Positions 54,001-64,000 of a DNA stretch of 64,000 bases are shown here, piece after piece (within the stretch, counting starts at the first letter, position 1; the number at the start of each line of letters is the position of its first letter). The stretch is from Filosporella fistucella. Its lineage: Eukaryota > Ascomycota > Leotiomycetes > Helotiales. Below the pieces are notes generated by a model. That model was not told where the DNA came from. It searched no databases and saw only the letters and a program-made list of their open reading frames with translations. The position numbers were made by a program, and so were the translations under genes. The stretch lies in NCBI GenBank assembly GCA_030077755.1, contig JAQJZZ010000012.1:62001-126000 (forward strand). Direction: 5' to 3'.

Positions 54001-55496
54001 AAGGATCTCTCGCTGTGACGTCTAATCTAATCGGAACGTCAAGAAAGCATGAATCCGTGAATAGGACCGCAATTGACCTTGCGAAAAGCCGAATGACCTT
54101 GGTATGAAACTTACGTCAATTTCTCAAAAACCACCTGCAGAATATGAATAAAACATCCTCCTAAAAACTGTAAACCTCATCAACCTCATACTGCACGCTG
54201 TCGGTCAATACTTGTTGTGATTATTTTGAGACATTCGCTGCAAGCACGCAACGCACGTACGCCTTATCGCGCTTTATTGATCCACGTTGTTGCTGCCCAC
54301 CATCACGGCCACCACCATCTGGGCTGTCTCGAGATACGCGATTCGACTCCTCACTCAGCTGGAGCTGACTGCAGACCGCCCACAGCAAAACATACAAGGG
54401 AGACGAGGAAAACATCAAGGATCAAAGGAGCGTGCCCGAGAGGAACAGAACACGGTGGAGTGTGAGGCTTGAGCATCTACCTGAGCAACAGCTGATTTGA
54501 TTTGTGGTGGTTGAAAAGATACTTTTCCTGGTGAGACCTTCCTTTTTTTGTAATATTTAAGTTTGGGCACGAGTATCGAGAGAAAAAAGATTATTTTTTA
54601 TATACATTATATTGTCTGGAACATCGTCAAATATAATTGATTTGGATTGAGATATTGGCCGTATGTACCCTTGCCGCTTGGCAGCGACAGATTCAGTACA
54701 AGAATAACTGAACCCCCCCGTCGCATTTCCAATTTCTCTCCTTTTCCCTGGTTTACGAGGTCGATCTCGTACTTCAGATACTTTGAACACTCGAAGATTC
54801 ATATCTTCCATTCTCATCTTTCTGTTCCGCTCCACTAGAAGCGCGTAGATGTTCTCAAGAAGTGTGTGGATTCTGAACTATCGCTGATTCCGACGCTTGT
54901 TTAGATCGCAATTCGCTAAAACTCCAAAACCCAGCACTGTTCTGCACCTCAGCGCGCACCTCAACCTAGGAGAATCGGCTTGCCATCTCGCATCTCCACC
55001 TTCTTCAGTCCTGTTCGGCCCGCTGAGGCAACACGAGTAAAACCATAAAACAGGTCATCCTCATATACTCATCATCTTCCCCTCGATCGCAGCCTTCAAA
55101 GTCCTTGAATTATTCACGCCACCCCCTCAATTGCTCAGCTCCCTTCTCCTTGACCTTTGCTGTCCCACCTTCGAACCTTCGAACCTTCACCACCACCTCG
55201 ACTACCTCCCTAGCTTTACATGGTCCCCTCTCTCTCAACCCTCCCCACGGCAGATTTACAAGACGCACGCATGCAATAATAATCTATCTATCACAGACGC
55301 CTCACCCTAAGAGATCTCCTATCGACGAGCTACGACTTGTAGCTACCCACTCGGAAACCCTCTAAAACCCACCTTGCAGTAAAGCTACGCAGAGCTACCT
55401 AGCGTTTGGCGATAGCAAGTTTCTTGTACCCAGTCCCACCAATAAAACGACTCAATCTCACCACCTTGCTGGTCAACGCCGCAAGTATCTGCAGTT
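51061..55496. other. Long gene-free stretch
   Basis: About 4.4 kb. A 97-codon frame at 52891-52598 (minus; MEFTIEKYDAAPEKFLDDQY...) has protein-like composition but no recognised family. The other frames look like chance. The last kilobase (54500-55496) is pyrimidine-rich and probably holds the promoter and a long 5' leader of the next gene, with upstream ATGs such as 55105. No transposon ends, repeats or tRNAs were recognised. Confidence 0.4.
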
Positions 55497-56645
55497 ATGA
55501 TGGCCGACCTACCCAGGAGAAAACCGATGCCAGCTTCATATCAGGCCCAGCAACCTCAATCCCAAAATCTTAACGTCTACTCCCACAGTCGGAGTAGGAC
55601 GACTTCTTCAAACATCTTTCCTACGCCTGTGTACCCTCAACAACCCCAACAAGGCTACCCAAACAACATGCAGGTTCATTCATACACTTCTCGGCGAACC
55701 CCCTCAAATGCGACGTTTTCTACCACTGCCAGCAGTGGCAATGGGCCCGTACCCTTCCGACAGACGTCTCAAGACCTTCGCCGTTCCACATCGTCAAGAT
55801 CCGGAGGGCTTTCACAGCCGACAAGTTACGTTGCTCTCATGAGAAAACAGAAAGCCACAGTCTGGTGCGACCGAGCGCAACATGAAGATCCTCGATTACT
55901 GGCTCAACAGAAGGCTGCGAAAATAAGAGCTACGATGGAAGTCATCGGGGGTCCTGGAACTGGGCGGGTGTCAACAAGCGGTTCAGGAAGTTTAGCTGGC
56001 AGCAATCGAGTCACAGCGAAGATTAGGCATCATGGCAAAGCAGGTCTGGTTGGATACAGTCCGGGCGATCTAGTCGGAGGTGTCGGTGGGGTTCCTATGC
56101 GGTTAAGTGCTAGTGAGGTTGAAGGAGGCGATAGTGATGATGATGCAGATAGCGGTCATGTTGGCGGATATCACCGACGCACTGGCAGTGGGAGAAGCAG
56201 TGTGGGAAGTGGCAGAAGCGGGAGAAGGGGCCTCACATATTCACGACAATCTGGGGCCAGCTCGATGCAAGGCAGATGGAGCTCTGGAAATACCCCACCT
56301 GGGGAACGAAAAGACTCAATGGAGGATTTGGCAGAAGCTGGAGAGACTCCTGTCCCAGGAACACATCAGCGAGCCAATGACTACTTCACTGCAGATGGCA
56401 ATGGTGATGGAACCCAGAGCGTTGGAAGTGGAAGTAGTGGAGAACGTGCAGACAATGTTACTGAATTGGGCAATTCTGCTGCCGCGAGACTTGCGGCCAA
56501 TAGTCTGATGCAGGCCACTGTTACACGAGAAAAGAGTGTAAAGAATCCAGAGGAGCTGCGGAGGAGAGGAAGTGTTGATGAGCGAACGATGACGATGAGT
56601 GCTGGTCGATTGTATATTGCAAATCCAGACGCAGATAGTGATTAG
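55497..56645 (+). CDS. Low-complexity conserved fungal protein of unknown function
   Basis: A single exon of 382 aa. It is mostly disordered: Pro/Gln/Ser-rich at first (YPQQPQQGYPNNMQVHSYTS), then Gly/Ser-rich (RRTGSGRSSVGSGRSGRRG). One ordered block stands out, SYVALMRKQKATVWCDRAQH followed by EDPRLLAQQKAAKIRATMEV (about residues 119-160), helical and probably the conserved core. Another block near the C-terminus (AAARLAANSLMQATVTREKS) also looks helical. There are no membrane segments, signal peptide or enzymatic motif. Many Ser/Thr-Pro and RxxS sites suggest phosphorylation. The family is not recognised by name. The long pyrimidine-rich region before the ATG suggests a regulated leader. 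Confidence 0.7.
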   Translation: MMADLPRRKPMPASYQAQQPQSQNLNVYSHSRSRTTSSNIFPTPVYPQQPQQGYPNNMQVHSYTSRRTPSNATFSTTASSGNGPVPFRQTSQDLRRSTSSRSGGLSQPTSYVALMRKQKATVWCDRAQHEDPRLLAQQKAAKIRATMEVIGGPGTGRVSTSGSGSLAGSNRVTAKIRHHGKAGLVGYSPGDLVGGVGGVPMRLSASEVEGGDSDDDADSGHVGGYHRRTGSGRSSVGSGRSGRRGLTYSRQSGASSMQGRWSSGNTPPGERKDSMEDLAEAGETPVPGTHQRANDYFTADGNGDGTQSVGSGSSGERADNVTELGNSAAARLAANSLMQATVTREKSVKNPEELRRRGSVDERTMTMSAGRLYIANPDADSD

Positions 56646-57395
56646 GTGGGGTTTACGTGGGGATGATGAGCTTGATGCTCTACGGTTTAAACATGCATTT
56701 TCGGAGTTTGGGGTTTAGGATACCGATACTACAGGAATCTTGGATGGCATGGCAGGTTTTCACCTGGTTTATTTTTACATTACGAGACTGGTGGATTCAG
56801 TATACGAGCGGCAATGGCCCTCCCTCCCTCAGCAGCATTGCATACAAGAGGCCTACAAAGGCAGATTGGAGAACAGTAATGAAAACTGGATTTGATCCAG
56901 ATTTGAATACAAAGTCTTGGTGGCGAAGAACTACTATCTGATTGAATTTCTCCTTTCGTGACGGAATTAGTGAATATGATTCATGCGTGGCCAAAACTAT
57001 TTCAATTTGGCTTTCCCATTTAGAATGGATTTGAGGAAGGCAGATCAATCCTATCCACAGCTATTTAATTGGACTTCTGTACTGTGTAAATGCACATTTT
57101 GATACTCCACTTTGATTCGGATAAGAAGCCTGGCTCTGCAGCACATCCCGGTCGGTATTTGCCGTGACACGAAACCACTTCAGAAAGCGCGACAAAGTCG
57201 CGTCTTCATTCACACCCACAGCTCACCTCAACTCCACATTCGAAGAGCCGCAACTACAATAGGGCATTCAATGGTTCCGAACGAAGAAGAATACAGTCTC
57301 TGGTCACAATTTCGCTTTTGTTTCTGCTTTGATCTACCAGTACAAATTTTATAAGTCCACTGACCCGGGAGGACTCATATCAACGCGTCCTCAAG
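56646..57395. other. Intergenic region
   Basis: About 750 nt with no supportable coding frame. It holds the 3' flank of the low-complexity gene and the promoter of the CAF-1 subunit gene. Confidence 0.5.
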
Positions 57396-59417
57396 ATGTC
57401 TGTCGAAGGTTCTCCTCGGCCATTAAAGAGAGATCACGACAGTTTCGAAGAGCTCGCAGATCTTGAACAACCTTTCTCGGTACCTGCTGATTTCCTAGAG
57501 CGTCTGAAAGAACAGGAACATAATGATGGCGACACGGATTCGCTCCCCACCCCTCCTATATCTGTCGATAACAAAAGAGATCAAAGCCCGGCAAGAAGCT
57601 CGACAGGATCCTTGTCCGATGCTGCATCTCACACTCCATCTTTGAGTATCAGAGGCAACTCACCAGGGATTGAAGCGGCACCGATTCCAATGCCTTCAGC
57701 ATTTGCAGCTCTGAACGGAGCCGCTCCTCCACCACCGAAGAAAGTCAAGCTCAGCTTCGCAGAGAAAGAATTGGAACGAATAAATAAGGAGATCAGGGAT
57801 AAGGAGAAAGCGGAAGATAAGGCCCGCAAGGAAGCTGAACGACAGGCAAAGGCTGCAGAGAAAGCCAAGAAGGATGCCGAGAAGGCAGAAGATAAAGCAC
57901 GTAAGGATGCCGAAAAGGAAGCCGACAGGAAGAAGAAAGAAGCCGAGAAGGAGGAGAAGCGTGCTGCCATAGAAGCTGATAAGGCTGCAAAGGAAGAAAA
58001 GCGACGCAAGAAGGAGGAGGAGAAACAGAAGGCAGAGGATGAGAAGCGAAAAAAGGAGAAAGGACAGATGAAGTTGGGCAATTTCTTCAATATTCCTACG
58101 CCCACCAAAGTACGAGCAAGCAGTGCAGATAGCAGAGGCAGGAATTCAATGAGTCCTGCTCCTGCAATATTCGCTTTCACAAGTCCAGCGGTATCAACGC
58201 CCAGCAAGCCTCAGCAAAGCTATTACGACAAGCTATTCCCGGCATTCTTCATCCAGAATGGCGTCACATTGGCTCCCATGAATCGGTTTGAAAGAGACGA
58301 GGAAGCATCACTTGTCATACAAAACACAATCGACCAGTACCTTACTCCTGAGACCAGTAACCGTCCATATGCTGTTTCGTTCGATGCACAATCATTATTC
58401 CATTTACACAATCCGTATACACGAGGCAAGGAGACTCTATCTGTCCGCGAGATAATGGCGGATTTCTTTTCTGGAAATGCCTCGAAACCTATCGATTTGA
58501 CAACAGACTCGCAAAATTCACAAATCAAGCGGACTCGAGGGAGCTTAGAAAAGGTCCCGATGAAGTTTTTGAAGTTTCAGGAAGATGTGAGACCACCGTA
58601 TTGGGGTACATACACAAGTAGGCCAGTAACGAGCATGGCCAAACTGGCTAGAAATCCTTTACGTCGAGATCTCCCAGACACGAATTACGATTATGACAGT
58701 GAAGCCGAGTGGATTGAAGATGAAGACGCAGAGGATTTGAAGAGTGAGGGAGACGAAGAGGAGGAAATAGATGATGATGAAGATATGGATGAGTTTTTGG
58801 ATGACGAAAATGACGAGACAGCAAACTCAAGACGCCTGGTGATTCAGGGTGACCTGGAACCTGTTTCCACCGGATTATGTTGGGAAGATCGAAAAAAGAG
58901 GAATTCGAATGTGAAAATGATCGCATACAGGATGGAAGTAATATTAGGTATGATTCTTGCCCTCAGATAACCACTCAATTCTGACTATCTAGCTCCTGAA
59001 ATCAAATCAATCGACCCATTCTCGACTGCATACTGGGAGTCTGTACCCTCTAATGCTATGGATCCGCCCCGCATTCCTCTTCATGCTATGAAGACCACAT
59101 CAGTAAATGTCAATGGCAACACAAAACTTATGAAACCATTCTTCGTAAATGGCCCAGAATCATCGAAGCCTGCTCCACAGGTACCAACAAAAGACACAAA
59201 GGGGAAGAAAATGATCTCAGAATCTGATATGGAAGCTTTTAAACAAGCAATACAAGGAAGCAATCTAACAAAGGTTGGATTGATTGAAGTATTGAAGAAG
59301 CAATTTCCTGGCAGGCCAGCCGCAGCTATCAAAGGAACCCTCGAGACAATAGCTAGGAGAGTCGGAACCAAGGAAGTCGACAAGCGGTGGGTGGTGATTG
59401 ATCCGAGCGTTTCGTGA
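57396..59417 (+). CDS. RLF2: Chromatin assembly factor 1 large subunit (p150/Cac1)
   Basis: Two exons (57396-58947, 58993-59417) encode about 658 aa. CAF-1 deposits H3-H4 behind replication forks. Domain order fits the large subunit: a disordered N-terminus; a long Lys/Glu/Arg/Ala-rich coiled coil (about 125-225, KER region, e.g. KEKAEDKARKEAERQAKAAE); a PIP-box for PCNA, QMKLGNFF, right after it; the CAF1A block with MKFLKFQEDVRPPYWGTYT and LARNPLRRDLPDTNYDYDSE; a strongly acidic ED region (EDEDAEDLKSEGDEEEEIDD); and a C-terminal winged-helix-like domain (MEAFKQAIQGSNLTKVGLIE, VDKRWVVID). Nuclear function is expected. The single intron restores frame at ILAPEIKSIDPFSTAYW. The very high Lys/Glu content also explains long shadow frames on the other strand. 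Confidence 0.92.
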
Positions 59418-60509
59418 GAGAGACATGTAAATGTGGCACAGCCGTTTATATCATTTGCGCCGGTAAAGCGAGGCTGGCTGGTGTTTGGAGTTGGTGGTAA
59501 AAGGAGTAAAATGTTATGCTGGGTGGCAGCTGTTCTTGCAAGTACATGAGTATGGGAATGGCGTAGCGATGAGACGCCATAAAATGAGATCTGTATGATA
59601 TTGCTGGTGGTTGCTATAGATAGATGAATTGAAGTGCACCTTAAGGTGTTTGCCTCATAAACCTAGGTTTACTTTGGTGGTGGTCTTGTGCTCTAGTCTG
59701 CAGGATGAAGTGATGCTCTCATACTTTCTTCTGGTTCGAGAGACACCCTGGCAAGTGGTTATTTGGAGAGCAAATTTACTTTGTGATGCTACTTAAGGTT
59801 CGTACTGATGCGCTCGTCAGTTTGTCGATGCCAATGTGTAATGATATAGAAGACTTAGCGGCTCCTCAACTTGGAAGAGTAAAGGATTCCAAATCGAGAG
59901 AGTGGGAGGAAAGTGAGATTGAATTTGGAGGTCACATTACTGACCCATGCTGAGAGTCATTGACATGCAGGGACACACAAGTCAATATTTACAAATGGAA
60001 GAGAGAAGAGACTGATACCCACTGGAAGGAAGGGGAATCACATGACGCCCTACTACACTGCACATCAATGACACCATGCCCCGAAACTCTTCGCGGCAAC
60101 GATATAGTCCCTGACTGAGCCCGCAATCCATCTTCATGAGACAAATCACTTTGATCACCTAGAAAATTCGAGTCTGTATTTGGGAATCACCATTTCAGCG
60201 TAGGAGGTCCGCCAAGCAGCTGTACATCTCGGGACTAGCACTTCGCCCTGTTGAGTCTCCCAATGTAGGTATTATAGCACAAAGAGTTTTTTATTTCTGC
60301 TGATCAAAAGTAACTAATAGCTCATAGGAAGCGCTTGCTAAGCTTGGTCGTGGAGATAAATTCCCCAATGGAATGAGGCATATGAAAAAAGCGGTATTGA
60401 GCAGTGAGGACACAAGGTATCTACCACGAATAAATAAGATTAGGAATTAGAATTAAATGGCCGTTCCCCTTTTCATACCGTCCCAACCCGTTCAAGACCA
60501 TGATCCATC
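59418..60509. other. Intergenic region
   Basis: About 1.1 kb between convergent genes (the CAF-1 subunit and the WSC protein). No supportable frame, tRNA or repeat was found. Confidence 0.45.
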
Positions 60510-62483
60510 TTAATTCATCAATACCATAAGAACCATCATCATTCCGGCCAACAAAAGAACATTTGCTCCACCCTTTGGAGCAGCACTTGCTGGAACATAA
60601 GATGGGGTTGAGGTCGCGCTGGTTGTGGCTATTACGACCTTGGAGGTGGCAAATGTTTGAGTAGGCGTTACGACTGGTGCTGGGGAGGTAACGACAGCTA
60701 CTGGGGTAGAAACCACAGGTACAACCGTGGTAACGGGCTTTTTCACTTCAGCTGAGCTGACTGGCGTTGGAATAACAGTCACGGTTGCCTTTTCATGTTC
60801 CTTCTCGGTTGGTGGAGGAGGCGCATAAGTCTCCTCAGACTTGGGAGGATATGTTTTTGTAACCGGTGTGTAACTCTTCTCTGTGGAAGGAGGATAAGAC
60901 TTCTCCGTAGTTGGTGGCACAGGAGGATAAGATGTGGTCACAGGGCAGACAGTTGTATAAAGGGACTTGGTAGTCGTCGTTGTAGATCCGACATGACATG
61001 AGGTATGGGTTGGGTGGCAAGACGTAATTGTGTAGGTAATAGTCGTGCACACTGTAGAAGTTGTGTAAATGGTCGTTGGAGGAACGCTGGTTTCGGTACA
61101 CGTGGTTGAGCTGACCGGTGGTAGTGTGGTGTGTGGAGTAGTTGTTGGTGGGGGAGAATGGGTATATGTTTTAGAACTGGAAGGTGGAGGAGAATGGGTG
61201 TAGTGCTTTGAACTGGAAGAACTTTCGGTCTCCGTGCAGCTGGTCGAGCTTTCAGGAGGTGGCGAATGTGTATACGTCTTCGAGCTTGTTGGTGGAGGCG
61301 AGTGGGTATACGTTTTAGAGCTTGATGGAGGAGGAGAGTGAGTGTGATGTTTCGAAGACGAAGAACTCTCTGTCTCTGTACAAGTTGTGGACGTAGTAGG
61401 TGGTTTTGTGTGTGAGTGCTGTTTAGATGTTGATGATTCAGATTCAGTACAAGTTGTAGAACTCACAGGCGGTGGTGTATGCGTGTGGTGTTTTGAGGAA
61501 GATGTAGTCTCCGAATCAGTGCATGTTGTCGAATCTGGAGGTGGCTTCGTGTGAGACTTTGAGGTGTGGGAAGCTGTGCTAGTTGGTGTGTAGCTTGTGC
61601 TCTCAGACGATGATGATGGGGAATGGGTTGGCTGTGTTGTTGATGAGGTAGGCTTTGTGACAGTTCCAGATGAGCTAGAGGAGACTGATGACTCCGATGT
61701 TGAGCTGCTATGACTGGAGCTTTGACTTGTACTCGACACTGAGGTTGAAGAACTCTGGGATGCACTTGAAGTGGAAGTGTATGACGAGCTAGAGATTGAC
61801 GAAGTTGATGAAACTGATGAGCTACTCGAAGGAGTTACGCTGTTGGACGTTGAACTACTACTTCCTTGTGTACTGGAGCTAGAGCTTTCTGATGTTGATG
61901 AGGTTACGCTGGCCGACGAGCTGATTGAGACCGAACTGGACGTTGAGGATACGGACGATGAGCTGGAACTCTCTGATTGGGATGAGCTGACGCTTGTCGA
62001 CGATGTGATCGAAACCGAATTAGATGTCGAGGATACTGACGACGACGTTGGTGTAGGTGTCGAAGACGGGAAAGTGATTGTGGTGATGCAAGTGTCGTCG
62101 TACACACTCAAGGCAGCAAACCCTCCGCAGATCTGTGAAGAGTTCCCAAAGCAAGGCTCGTTACACAGTGCATCCATTCCAGGAGGGAGTGGTGTCCCGC
62201 CATTCTGGATTGTATTTCCGCACCAACATTGATATCCAAGTGCTGCTCCAGCAATTGCATATCCATTAGCCAGACAGACAGCTTGACAATTCTCGAGTGT
62301 AGTATCTTGAGTTGTGGAGGGAACAAGCGTGACGGCCAGTGGATTTGGATCGTTTGAGAAGCAGCCCAAATAAGTCCATCCGCAACCGGGAGTCACGTCG
62401 ACTTGAGGCCTTGCAGACACGGATACCGACAGAAAACTAGCAATAACGAAGGTGATGAGCTTCCATGATATAGGCGAAGCCAT
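60510..62483 (-). CDS. WSC-domain GPI-anchored cell-wall protein with Ser/Thr/Pro repeats
   Basis: A single exon of 657 aa. A signal peptide (MASPISWKLITFVIASFLSV...) is followed by one WSC domain (about 33-130) with its eight Cys: PGCGWTYLGCFSND, LENCQAVCLANGY, YQCWCGNTI, LCNEPCFGNSSQICGG. WSC domains bind glycans and occur in wall-stress sensors and fungal surface enzymes. A Ser-rich stalk follows. Then, at roughly residues 310-450, come imperfect tandem repeats built on TCTETESSSSSKHHTHSPPP and SSKTYTHSPPP, and a Pro/Thr-rich region (CHPTHTSCHVGSTTTTTKSL). The C-terminus (GGANVLLLAGMMMVLMVLMN) fits GPI attachment; no cytosolic tail follows, unlike true Wsc sensors. It is probably a heavily O-glycosylated wall protein or adhesin-like spacer. 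Confidence 0.85.
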   Translation of the reverse strand: MASPISWKLITFVIASFLSVSVSARPQVDVTPGCGWTYLGCFSNDPNPLAVTLVPSTTQDTTLENCQAVCLANGYAIAGAALGYQCWCGNTIQNGGTPLPPGMDALCNEPCFGNSSQICGGFAALSVYDDTCITTITFPSSTPTPTSSSVSSTSNSVSITSSTSVSSSQSESSSSSSVSSTSSSVSISSSASVTSSTSESSSSSTQGSSSSTSNSVTPSSSSSVSSTSSISSSSYTSTSSASQSSSTSVSSTSQSSSHSSSTSESSVSSSSSGTVTKPTSSTTQPTHSPSSSSESTSYTPTSTASHTSKSHTKPPPDSTTCTDSETTSSSKHHTHTPPPVSSTTCTESESSTSKQHSHTKPPTTSTTCTETESSSSSKHHTHSPPPSSSKTYTHSPPPTSSKTYTHSPPPESSTSCTETESSSSSKHYTHSPPPSSSKTYTHSPPPTTTPHTTLPPVSSTTCTETSVPPTTIYTTSTVCTTITYTITSCHPTHTSCHVGSTTTTTKSLYTTVCPVTTSYPPVPPTTEKSYPPSTEKSYTPVTKTYPPKSEETYAPPPPTEKEHEKATVTVIPTPVSSAEVKKPVTTVVPVVSTPVAVVTSPAPVVTPTQTFATSKVVIATTSATSTPSYVPASAAPKGGANVLLLAGMMMVLMVLMN

Positions 62484-63580
62484 ACTTGCTGGTCGAACGA
62501 GTGATCAAGACGAAACGAGAGAATAAACAGCCGTCGGCAACAACAACTTTAAAGTTGGAATGAGTGAACTATATCAACCTGAAGAAAATTTGGGAAGGAA
62601 ATGAATGTGCCCATGCTGACCCGGTACAATACCCCGAAGGAGTTTATAGCCGATGATCGTAAAGCAGCAACTTTGTCAACGATACTACAACAAATCCAGC
62701 CTCCTTACCCAGCTAATATAAGGCTACATAACAAGAAGTGGAGCCCTGACACGATAAATGATTTGTTGTCGAGACTTCTCGGCTTCCCATGTCCATCCAG
62801 GTTTGGATATTGAAAGTTGCTGGGGATAAGGTTAACTGGATCCACCTGTGCGGAACAAAATATATTCCAGGGTTGAACAGCTAAATTAATTCTGTACGAG
62901 GGTGCTTTGATCGTTTAGGGCCATGGCGCAATTGGCGAGCAAGGAGAACATGGCAGATTGGCTCTCTGCCATGCCATTTATATGCGGTAAAAATCATCCT
63001 GTATTGTACTGTGATGGTGTGGTGTGGTGTGAGTGACTTTGTAGGTGGCTTAGTCCTTCCCTGTGCAACTCAGTGCCTTGCAGGAGGTCGCTGCTTGTTC
63101 CGACCCCTGACCCCACGAAATGGCACAACATTTTCTCAGGGGTGCAACAGGATGCTACAGGGTGTTCGATCTTTGGAGCCTCTGAATGGCAACACGTTGT
63201 TCTACCCCGCTTTCATCCAATATTTGGCTCTAGGCAAGCCACAGAGCGTTTCCAAATCTGGAAATCTCAACTTGCGCAGGGCAGGCCTCGCATTGACCGT
63301 GTAAAGACACCTCCATTGGATGTCATATAAGCCATTGCGTGATAGAAATGCTGACTTGAACTCTCCCACCATGATCCCATGTGCCAAGTCCTGCAACGGC
63401 TGGAAATACGAGGTATCTAGGGCGAGGCATAAATGCCATTGTCCGTAATTCAAGGCTCTTGTTCTCCGAGGATCCGAAATGTCAGGAGACAGGAAGGGTG
63501 CGGGATGGATGGAATCCAAAAATATCGGTGACTGTTGTTTTCATGTCATTTCTCCAAGGGGTCGGGTCGGTACTGTCCTT
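62484..63580. other. Intergenic region
   Basis: About 1.1 kb with no supportable frame. The region upstream of 62483 should hold the promoter of the WSC protein gene. Confidence 0.45.
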
Positions 63581-64000
63581 TTATTTCGATGCCGCTTTTC
63601 TGGCTCTGACCACGAACAGAGGGTCTTCGTATCCTCCTAGAAAACTTCCTCCTCCTTCCTTCAATACCACTTCTTCGACATCTTCCCATCCTCCACTGGC
63701 CCAGAAGTAACTCCCAACCCACTTCCTCCTTTCAGCATCACTCATGCCCATCCATTTGCCAATGACCTTTGTTGGAAAGCAGCGGTTGCTGAATGCCATG
63801 TGTGCCGTCCCTCCTGTCTTCAATACTCTATGCATTTCCTTGAATACGGAAATAGGTTGCGTAAGGTAATCGACTGAGACATTGCATATGGCAACATCAA
63901 TGCTGTTGTCTGCCACTTCTTTGAAGCTTGGATTCGTATTCTGGTCTCTGATGTAGAATTTCGTGAGGTGTCCATTCTTTTCCAGCTCCTGCTGATTCAT
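63581..64000 (-). CDS. SAM-dependent methyltransferase, C-terminal part (cut by window edge)
   Basis: The last 139 codons of a minus-strand gene; the rest lies beyond the right edge, so the ATG at 64000 is probably internal. The segment carries the second half of a class I methyltransferase fold: ADNSIDVAICNVSVDYLTQP (the acidic-loop strand and following helix) and VFKEMHRVLKTGGTAHMAFS (typical of the UbiE/Methyltransf_11 group), then NRCFPTKVIGKW and WASGGWEDVEEVVLKEGGG. The SAM-binding GxGxG motif would be upstream, outside the window. Small-molecule or quinone methylation is typical of the group; the substrate is unknown. Confidence 0.8.
   Translation of the reverse strand: MNQQELEKNGHLTKFYIRDQNTNPSFKEVADNSIDVAICNVSVDYLTQPISVFKEMHRVLKTGGTAHMAFSNRCFPTKVIGKWMGMSDAERRKWVGSYFWASGGWEDVEEVVLKEGGGSFLGGYEDPLFVVRARKAASK

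Noticed and set aside
51061..55496. Transposon or retroelement in the long gene-free interval
   Set aside because: No transposase, reverse transcriptase, terminal repeats or target duplications could be seen.
57629..58207. 192-codon minus-strand frame opposite the CAF-1 subunit
   Set aside because: It mirrors the Lys/Glu/Ala-rich coiled coil of the real gene and consists of Ser/Phe/Leu runs. It is a compositional shadow.
61771..62232. 153-codon plus-strand acidic frame opposite the WSC protein
   Set aside because: It is the antisense of the Ser-rich stalk, giving Asp/Glu/Val/Leu repeats. Nothing else supports it.

Overview
The window is nuclear DNA of a filamentous ascomycete. The evidence is short (about 43-70 nt) GT-AG introns in most genes, fungus-specific families (CFEM receptor, DUF6536, CipC, WSC wall protein, DIT1/PvcA isocyanide synthases), TATA boxes and an intron-containing eukaryotic tRNA. 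The gene content suggests Leotiomycetes or a related class, but the class is a guess. About 24 protein-coding genes, one tRNA-Glu and two decayed genes can be supported. All exon joins were made by eye from frame, splice sites and family similarity.

Left part (1-27 kb), mostly housekeeping and secretory genes: a secreted CE1 esterase; an M18 vacuolar aminopeptidase; a CipC-like stress protein; an alpha/beta hydrolase that has lost its whole catalytic triad; TRM61 (tRNA m1A58 methyltransferase), divergent from a dual-start cysteinyl-tRNA synthetase; a Pro/Gln-rich protein; a CFEM seven-helix receptor; a BIM1-like surface protein; a Ser/Thr-rich GPI-type protein; a DUF6536 membrane protein; and a phospholipase D with two HKD motifs.

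Middle (27-36 kb): tRNA-Glu(UUC), two uncharacterised Cys-containing proteins, a zinc alcohol dehydrogenase convergent with an alpha/beta hydrolase, a kinase-like protein, and a bulb-lectin relic broken by TAG codons.

The most interesting region is 36.1-49.5 kb. A P1B copper-type ATPase is divergent from an isocyanide synthase (DIT1/PvcA family). A second, diverged isocyanide synthase follows, then a secreted amidase, an MFS transporter and a DJ-1/PfpI protein. The DJ-1/PfpI protein has the Asp and Cys-Thr residues expected of isonitrile hydratase. Isocyanides bind copper, and isonitrile hydratase turns them into formamides, so the locus reads as a candidate copper-linked isocyanide cluster with its own metal pump, exporter and breakdown enzymes. 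This is inference from gene content. No NRPS, PKS, P450 or 2OG-oxygenase gene was seen beside it.

Right part (49.5-64 kb): a decayed CCCH zinc-finger gene, about 4 kb without a recognisable gene, a low-complexity conserved protein with a long leader, the CAF-1 large subunit, a WSC-domain GPI wall protein with Ser/Thr/Pro repeats, and the 3' end of a SAM-dependent methyltransferase cut by the window edge.
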